Below, in pieces: positions 5,746 to 10,771 of a DNA stretch of 10,771 bases; positions within the stretch are counted from its first letter, which is position 1, and the number at the start of each line of letters is the position of its first letter. The notes below the pieces were generated by a model, which saw only the letters and a program-made list of their open reading frames with translations, was not told where the DNA came from and made no database searches. The stretch covers positions 1 to 10,771 of the forward strand of contig CAYFJO010000374.1 of assembly GCA_964343305.1 (NCBI GenBank), in the 5' to 3' direction. The translations under genes were made by a program, and so were the position numbers. This stretch comes from CAYFJO01 sp964343305 (lineage in GTDB: Bacteria > Planctomycetota > Planctomycetia > Pirellulales > Pirellulaceae).

Positions 5746-7599
5746 TTAGCCTGGTACGAGCACTGGCATGGATAGCAAGAGCCAAAAATGGTATGCGCCT
5801 GACGCAACCGATACAAACAGTATTGAACTTGCAACGTTGTGCAATATCCAAAGCCGCCGGTAATCTTCTTTTGCTGGCGTGATTCCGGTCTGTTCTTCTT
5901 CATAGCGAATAGGGGCGACAGTGTAAGTCAAAAATGCGCGAATCCCGTTGTAGACCAACAAAGTAAGAACGAGAAGTGAAGACCAGAAACCTGAGTCAAT
6001 CCCGACTACTAGTTCCCAGACTCGACGTTGCTGAACCTTGCCGGTTGGGCGAACCACCCGAATCATTTGTTGCGTCTGGTCTACCCAATTCTCGGCCGAT
6101 TCTAAGTCACTGCGAAATTCAGTTGCATGTTGCTTGAGCGACTCAAGTGCCTTTGGAGCGTCTAGCAGCAACGTAGTCACCTTCTCAATTTGTGCGCCTT
6201 CGACGGAAACGTTTGCCCCTTGCTCTTGATAGCGATGAACCCATGGTTCTATACCTTGTTGAAATTCTTGGGCATCCTTTAGCCAATCGACGACCTCAGG
6301 AGGATATGGTGGTGGAATCGCTTGAATCGCATGAACAGTTTTATCAATGGCGGTAATCGCAAGTGGCAATATCTGTTGTTCTAATTTGCTAATCCCTGCC
6401 CAAAAGAACGCTCTACAAATCAGCGGGAATAATGCTGCTAAGGTGAATATGAGAAGGAACGCTAGGCGCGGTCCCGTGTAACTACAACGCAGAATCAACC
6501 AAGGATGATTGGCATTGTGCGACAATCGCACGTCCCTCAGTGAATGACTATGGAACATGGCGCCCACAGTGTCACGCAAGTCGGATTCCTGGAAGTCAGC
6601 GCTTTCCAGTGACGCTCCGATGAGCCATGCGCCTCGCATGCGAGATTTTGATAGTATCGATCCAGTTAAGTTCGCCTTGGTTAGATTAGCACATTCAAGA
6701 TTCGCTTCATTTAGGTTGGCGTTTTTGAGGTTTGCATTCGCTAGACAGACGCAGGATAAATTAGCTTCGGTGAGGTCGGCCCCGCTTAACGTTGCACCAG
6801 AAAGTGATGTCTCGGGCTCTGGACTGGGAAGGCCGATTTCAATGTTCGTTACTCTATCTAACAATGAACTCAACCACGTTCGCAAATGGGCTTTGCGAAA
6901 TTTTTTCTTGCGAGGCTTGGCCTCGGAGAATGTAGCGCCAATTAGTTTTGCATTATCCAGCCGAGTTCGGGCAAATTTGCTGTGTAAAATCTTTGCATTG
7001 GACAAATTGGCTTCCGTTAGATTCGCTCCCTCAAGATTCGTTTGATAGATGCGTGCTTCGGACAGATTGGCTCTTTCAAGATCGGCACCTTCCAATCGAG
7101 CCCAATTGAGGGTTGCTTTTTGTAGTATTGCGTCACAAAAACTAGTCTCCGCCGCGTTAATCGACCGCAAGTCTGCCTCGACGAGAACTGTCTCGTTGAG
7201 CTTACTCCCTCGAAATGAGACCCCTTCCATATTCGAACCAGTTAGGTCCGCTCCCGTCAGATCGACATTTTCAAATTTTGCTGCGTCTGTGGCGCTGAAA
7301 CCAAACGTGGGATCAACTACCTCTTTACTAAAAGTGGACTGAACGATCTTTGCTCGCATTAATTGGACGTCTTTGAAATGTACCTGGATGAGGCTCGCAT
7401 TTGCCAAATCGGCTCCCTCAAGATTTACGTCGGTTATGACGGCATGGTCTAGTTTTGCATTGCTTAGGTCGGCGTCCGTAAGATCTATTCCCTTAAGGTT
7501 CGCGCCGGATAGATCCAGGTCCTCGCCATTCTGAGACCGCCAGTCAGCAATGGCGTTTTTGCCATTTTCTACAACCTTGACATGGTCTGGATTAGCCAT
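5746..7599 (-). CDS. Pentapeptide-repeat protein with C-terminal membrane segments
   Basis: A 617-residue protein. About residues 27-228 form a first pentapeptide block (A(D/N)L.. units such as GADLTGSNMEG and GANLTEANLSNA). A basic linker with KPRKKKFRK at about 228-236 and a possible helix follow. A second pentapeptide block covers about 265-343. Such repeats fold into a right-handed quadrilateral beta helix that usually works as a binding or scaffolding surface. The rest is membrane-anchored: hydrophobic spans near 378-402, 539-560 and 589-614, with a largely helical, probably coiled-coil region of about 130 residues between the first two. I start at the second ATG (7599) because GAGG lies 7 nt before it, whereas the first ATG (7605) directly touches that motif; the difference is two residues. 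The gene follows the deaminase gene in the same direction after about 190 nt. It could be a membrane effector or anchor for the upstream TIR-NACHT system (inference), or an unrelated membrane scaffold. Confidence 0.8.
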   Translation of the reverse strand: MANPDHVKVVENGKNAIADWRSQNGEDLDLSGANLKGIDLTDADLSNAKLDHAVITDVNLEGADLANASLIQVHFKDVQLMRAKIVQSTFSKEVVDPTFGFSATDAAKFENVDLTGADLTGSNMEGVSFRGSKLNETVLVEADLRSINAAETSFCDAILQKATLNWARLEGADLERANLSEARIYQTNLEGANLTEANLSNAKILHSKFARTRLDNAKLIGATFSEAKPRKKKFRKAHLRTWLSSLLDRVTNIEIGLPSPEPETSLSGATLSGADLTEANLSCVCLANANLKNANLNEANLECANLTKANLTGSILSKSRMRGAWLIGASLESADFQESDLRDTVGAMFHSHSLRDVRLSHNANHPWLILRCSYTGPRLAFLLIFTLAALFPLICRAFFWAGISKLEQQILPLAITAIDKTVHAIQAIPPPYPPEVVDWLKDAQEFQQGIEPWVHRYQEQGANVSVEGAQIEKVTTLLLDAPKALESLKQHATEFRSDLESAENWVDQTQQMIRVVRPTGKVQQRRVWELVVGIDSGFWSSLLVLTLLVYNGIRAFLTYTVAPIRYEEEQTGITPAKEDYRRLWILHNVASSILFVSVASGAYHFWLLLSMPVLVPG

Positions 7600-7790
7600 T
7601 TTCATCCCTCAAACGGATACCTTTCGTTGCCACGTTCCTTGTCACGACCACAGTTCCAGGTCAATATTCGAAACGGCACGTCTTGCCCCGTTCGTCGTCG
7701 AACTTTGGCATTGTCGGTCCTCGCCGGAAGTCTTCCCAGCCGGACATAATGCGAAATCAACTGAATTCTCCAGCGTCGGTTTTGCCGTCG
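7600..7790. other. Spacer between deaminase and pentapeptide genes
   Basis: About 190 nt without a gene. GAGG at 7607-7610 (minus strand) is the ribosome binding site of the pentapeptide gene. A TTGACC at 7659-7664 (minus strand) could be a -35 box, but no good -10 follows at the right distance. I therefore cannot say whether the pentapeptide gene has its own promoter or is read through from the TIR-NACHT/deaminase pair. No strong terminator hairpin was seen. Confidence 0.45.
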
Positions 7791-8243
7791 TCATTGCTTG
7801 CGGTATCGCGATAGGTCTAAGTCAAGACTACAGGGCCCAAATCCGTTGGGGAGCATTTCGCTAATAAGTCGCTGTTCGTGCGAGCTGTCTGCGCCGAACA
7901 AAAAAATCAGGACATCATTGTCAGCTACTTGAGCAAACTCATTGATGTACTGCAAACAAGCACCACACGGCTGAATGGGAGACGGCAATTTGCTGATGAT
8001 GCCAATAGCTCGGATCATGTACTCGCCATGCGCCACGGAATGATCAATTGCACATCGTTCGGCGCAAGTTCCAAGCCCAGAAATCACGCTTTCAACATTG
8101 CAACCCTGATAAATGTTGCCGTCCTGGGTTAGTACAGCCGCACCAACTGGAAATTCCGAAACTGGACAATAAGCATTTCCCATCCCTTTGGCTGCGAAAT
8201 CCTTGAGCTGTTGGATTAATTCATCAGTTAAATTGTCTTTCAC
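7791..8243 (-). CDS. cdd: Cytidine deaminase (CDA family)
   Basis: A 150-residue protein, close to the usual 130-150 for tetrameric cytidine deaminases, which hydrolyse cytidine or deoxycytidine to uridine or deoxyuridine plus ammonia in the cytoplasm. All key elements are visible: FPVGAAVLTQDG in the N-terminal sheet; GCNVES with the ribose-binding N49 and E51; TCAERCAI with zinc ligand C60 and proton-shuttling E62; QPCGACLQ with zinc ligands C93 and C96; and the C-terminal MLPNGFGP that ends the family fold. Small deviations are S for N after CNVE and CLQ for the usual CRQ. The GTG at 8243 is chosen because GGAG lies 9 nt before it. The in-frame TTG at 8261 would add six residues and lacks a ribosome binding site. 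It lies 21 nt after the TIR-NACHT stop, so the two are almost surely co-transcribed. That company suggests a conflict-system role, but ordinary pyrimidine salvage or blasticidin-type deamination cannot be excluded. Confidence 0.9.
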   Translation of the reverse strand: MKDNLTDELIQQLKDFAAKGMGNAYCPVSEFPVGAAVLTQDGNIYQGCNVESVISGLGTCAERCAIDHSVAHGEYMIRAIGIISKLPSPIQPCGACLQYINEFAQVADNDVLIFLFGADSSHEQRLISEMLPNGFGPCSLDLDLSRYRKQ

Positions 8244-8252
8244 TCTAAAACT

Positions 8253-8256
8253 CTCC
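8253..8256 (-). promoter_or_regulatory. Ribosome binding site of the deaminase gene
   Basis: GGAG on the minus strand, 9 nt before GTG 8243 and downstream of the TIR-NACHT stop codon. It lies inside the six-codon TTG extension and so supports the GTG as the true start. Confidence 0.6.
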
Positions 8257-8264
8257 GTCAAGAA

Positions 8265-10709
8265 TCAATTCGTTATTTCCACGATGTCCCGAATGCCGTT
8301 AAGGATGTCAAGCATTTTTCTATGCCCGAATCTCTTCGCAGCTCCAATTAGTGAATTCATAAAGTTGCTGTGCTCAGATTTTTCTTCATCAGTCGCTGCG
8401 GGCGCTGAAACGAAAAACGTGTAGATCCGTAAAGGGCGAATGTTGCCCAGATCGCCATCTGCGATGTATCCATGAATGTGCGGGCCAAGCCTTTCATGAA
8501 TCATGCCTTCACCGTAATAGTTGATTTGAATTCGATTGTTCAATTCAAAGTCCTCACGATCATCGCCTCTGGCGCTTTCTAGTAACGACAAGACATACGA
8601 TTGACAATACGATGGTGAAGACTCAATGGCGGACAACGAAAGTGCTGCCGTGCGATAATAGATTGGATGATATAGGTCCCTGTTTTCAAAAACGTGTTTC
8701 AGCTTTGAAACAATTGTCGGAGCTGTAATGGGAAATGTTCCGGCATAGAACATTACTTCTTCAATGTCCTCTGCGTACGAACGGTCGCCGCTCACCCTAG
8801 CTTCCGTATTTAACTTCGCCAATACTTTATCAAAGGCGGACGCGAGAAACTCGTTGCGACATTGCTCGTCGAACCCTCTGGTGATGCAAATCCGCGTGAC
8901 TTCTGCTTGAAAGTGCTCACTTATTTCGTGAGTTTGATATCGACGCCACGATTCCGAGCAGGTGGCGTCGCTGGGTTCACTAATAAAAATATTCTCGGCC
9001 AGGTCAAATGCGACGAGGTACTCCAAAAATGACCGATGGGAAAAGGTAAATCCTGTTGCGCCAATTCGTCGCAAGGTTGCGAATAGGCTCGATTCCAAAA
9101 GTATCGACCGAATGATTTCATCCGCTAAAACAACGAATTGCTCATCGTGACAGAGCTGCAAGATGTCCTTGATTGAGTTGCCTGCACTAGTTTCAGAATA
9201 AATATCTCGACTGGCATCATCTTCCTCGACAACAGGCACGTCCAATGGAAATTGCCTAGCATGTTCCCGCTGGGCCATTTTCTGAAACAACTTAAATGAT
9301 TCTTCAACAAACAACTCGCGGTCAACAAGATTCTTGCCGCCTTTCCGGTCATAATCGTCGACGATTTTCCACTGAAGGAACTTTTTGTAAATCTCCGCAC
9401 GATTGGAACGCAATTCCGGAGACAGTTGGATACTGGTTGAATTATTGACGGTCAAGTCGCCGAGCATCTTTAGAAACAGCGGGCGACTAGGCAGTTCCTT
9501 GAACACACCGTCGCTGACATGCCTACCAAACTCCTCAATGGATTCAAGTTTGTTGGGAAACGCGGTGCGCATGCCAGACAGATACGAATTCCATTGCGAT
9601 TCGCGCCAGGGCATTAGCTCCACACAAAAATGGTCCCAGTCGCGCACTATCCCAAAAACGTCAAAAAATGGTCGAAACTCCAGCCGGCATGTGAGAAGTA
9701 TTGGGCATGTTGTTTTTTTGAGGAATCCAAGGAAGGATTCGAGCTGCGCTCGATCACAAGTTGCCTCGTCCAGTCCGTCAATGATGAGTGCTATCTTCGC
9801 CTCATCCAGCATGCGAGAGACTACTTGCCTCAGGCACTCAAGATTTGTCTGTGATTCTTGAGAAACATTCGGGCCTCGCGTGAGCGTTGAATGGACTGCA
9901 TCAAAAACCACATCATCTATCGTGTTGGCCGAATAACGCGAAATATTGTCACCGGCAAGAGAAAGAAACACTGGTGTCGTATCACTTCCATTACACTCCC
10001 ATTCTTCAAAGACGGTTTTCGCAATTGTGGTTTTTCCCATTCCGTAGTAGGCAACACACACGACCGGTTCGCAATGTATCCGCTCTCGAATAGGTTCAAT
10101 ACAGCTATGGGCGGATGACTCCACTCGATCACCAGTTATTTGTCCGCATCGAAAGTCAACGCATTCGACAAATAACTTGCGATCGACAACATATGGCCAA
10201 ACCTCTCCTTGAAACGTTGCGCATTGATTTGTGTGGTACATCGACAATGCACTTCGAGCGGATTCCATTTGCTTTTCGGCAAAGCCGAGAATACCAATGC
10301 TCTTACAAACCTCATCAAGTTGTCGCTCAAGATTGTTTTGATACGGAATACGTTGGAGCTTGTCGATGAAGTCCTTATTTGGAAATTCTTCTAATTCCCC
10401 AACAATCAAAGGCAGAACGACAAAGTCAGGTTTTTCATCGCACCGTTGATGTGCCAAATTGATTTCATTAAGTACCCATTCGGACTTTGTTGACGCTGAC
10501 GACAGGATGACAAGAAAGTGAGAGCACTTATCCATTACTCCCGCAACAATCTCTTCTCTCCAGTCGGCCCCTGCAGGAATCGTGTTGGGAGCTATCCACA
10601 CGTTCGCACCACAAGCCTCTAACCCTTTGGCCAACTCATGTGCGAGTGTATGATCGCGATGATCGCGAGTCGTGTGAGAAAGGAACATCACTGGGGAATC
10701 TGAGGGCAT
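8265..10709 (-). CDS. TIR-NACHT STAND protein (probable anti-phage NTPase with NADase-type TIR effector)
   Basis: An 814-residue protein with three parts. Residues 6 to about 125 are a TIR domain: VMFLSHTTRD opening strand and loop, VWIAPNTIPAGADW (BB-loop region), FLVILSSAS, then SEWVLNEINLA, where E82 sits at the place of the catalytic glutamate of NAD-cleaving TIRs. About 210-570 is a NACHT-type NTPase: Walker A AYYGMGKTT (220-228, K226), Walker B ALIIDGLDEA (307-316), sensor TCR (340-342), a winged-helix-like part, and the NACHT signature FSHRSFLEYLVA (556-567). The remaining 245 residues look helical, HEAT-like, and would be the sensing part. In the known mode of this class, ligand binding drives NTPase-dependent oligomerisation, which activates the TIR to deplete NAD+. 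The first glycine of Walker A is alanine here. ATG 10709 has only a weak ribosome binding site, yet homology starts within eight residues. It is the first gene of a run with the deaminase and pentapeptide genes. The domain call is strong; the defence role is by family. Confidence 0.9.
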   Translation of the reverse strand: MPSDSPVMFLSHTTRDHRDHTLAHELAKGLEACGANVWIAPNTIPAGADWREEIVAGVMDKCSHFLVILSSASTKSEWVLNEINLAHQRCDEKPDFVVLPLIVGELEEFPNKDFIDKLQRIPYQNNLERQLDEVCKSIGILGFAEKQMESARSALSMYHTNQCATFQGEVWPYVVDRKLFVECVDFRCGQITGDRVESSAHSCIEPIRERIHCEPVVCVAYYGMGKTTIAKTVFEEWECNGSDTTPVFLSLAGDNISRYSANTIDDVVFDAVHSTLTRGPNVSQESQTNLECLRQVVSRMLDEAKIALIIDGLDEATCDRAQLESFLGFLKKTTCPILLTCRLEFRPFFDVFGIVRDWDHFCVELMPWRESQWNSYLSGMRTAFPNKLESIEEFGRHVSDGVFKELPSRPLFLKMLGDLTVNNSTSIQLSPELRSNRAEIYKKFLQWKIVDDYDRKGGKNLVDRELFVEESFKLFQKMAQREHARQFPLDVPVVEEDDASRDIYSETSAGNSIKDILQLCHDEQFVVLADEIIRSILLESSLFATLRRIGATGFTFSHRSFLEYLVAFDLAENIFISEPSDATCSESWRRYQTHEISEHFQAEVTRICITRGFDEQCRNEFLASAFDKVLAKLNTEARVSGDRSYAEDIEEVMFYAGTFPITAPTIVSKLKHVFENRDLYHPIYYRTAALSLSAIESSPSYCQSYVLSLLESARGDDREDFELNNRIQINYYGEGMIHERLGPHIHGYIADGDLGNIRPLRIYTFFVSAPAATDEEKSEHSNFMNSLIGAAKRFGHRKMLDILNGIRDIVEITN

Positions 10710-10771
10710 AATGCTTACGTTCTTGTACGTCCGATATCGCCAAATCTGCGTCGAATCGATGAATTCGTTGC

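Noticed and set aside
7659..7664. TTGACC as a -35 box for the pentapeptide gene
   Set aside because: No acceptable -10 hexamer follows at 16-18 nt.
8244..8261. TTG start for the deaminase, adding six residues
   Set aside because: No ribosome binding site precedes it, and the GGAG for the GTG start lies inside this stretch.
10710..10771. Promoter or second gene upstream of the TIR-NACHT start
   Set aside because: Only 62 bases are visible and they show no clear -35/-10 pair, operator-like palindrome or coding frame.

Overview
The window looks like a bacterial chromosome segment, most likely from a planctomycete of the Pirellula/Rhodopirellula type. That is an inference from the style of the tandem Tat-signal and paralogue genes, the degenerate mobile-element remnants, and short GGGACTCAC-type intergenic repeats. 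No rRNA, tRNA or taxonomic marker gene is present. All complete genes are on the minus strand; the plus strand carries only partial or decayed material.

Layout, left to right: (1) the C-terminal end of a tetratricopeptide-repeat protein (1-561, +). (2) A group II intron (about 684-1979, +) with intact-looking RNA ends, including domain V, but a large internal deletion that removed the N-terminal half of its reverse transcriptase. (3) A non-coding, scarred stretch (1980-2702) with short repeats and a 35-codon scrap of an IS256-type transposase. (4) A GC-rich two-gene operon (2703-5179, -) of tandem paralogues of unknown function. The upstream copy is intact and has no signal peptide. The downstream copy has a Tat signal and is broken by a one-base frameshift near 3053-3058. 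(5) A spacer (5180-5745) holding a remnant of another TPR gene. (6) A lower-GC block of three co-oriented genes (5746-10709, -), transcribed in the order TIR-NACHT STAND ATPase, cytidine deaminase, pentapeptide-repeat membrane protein.

The most interesting part is block 6. The first gene encodes an N-terminal TIR domain (typical NAD-cleaving effector of anti-phage and cell-suicide systems), a central NACHT-type NTPase and a long helical C-terminal sensor-like region. The deaminase gene follows after only 21 nt with its own ribosome binding site, so the two are almost certainly co-transcribed. The third gene, about 190 nt further on, encodes two pentapeptide-repeat blocks followed by three predicted membrane segments. 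A working model is a conflict or defence cassette: a STAND sensor with an NADase-like effector, a nucleoside-deaminating partner and a membrane protein. The pairing of a TIR-NACHT protein with a CDA-family deaminase is not one I recognise as a described system. The functional link is inferred from gene order alone.
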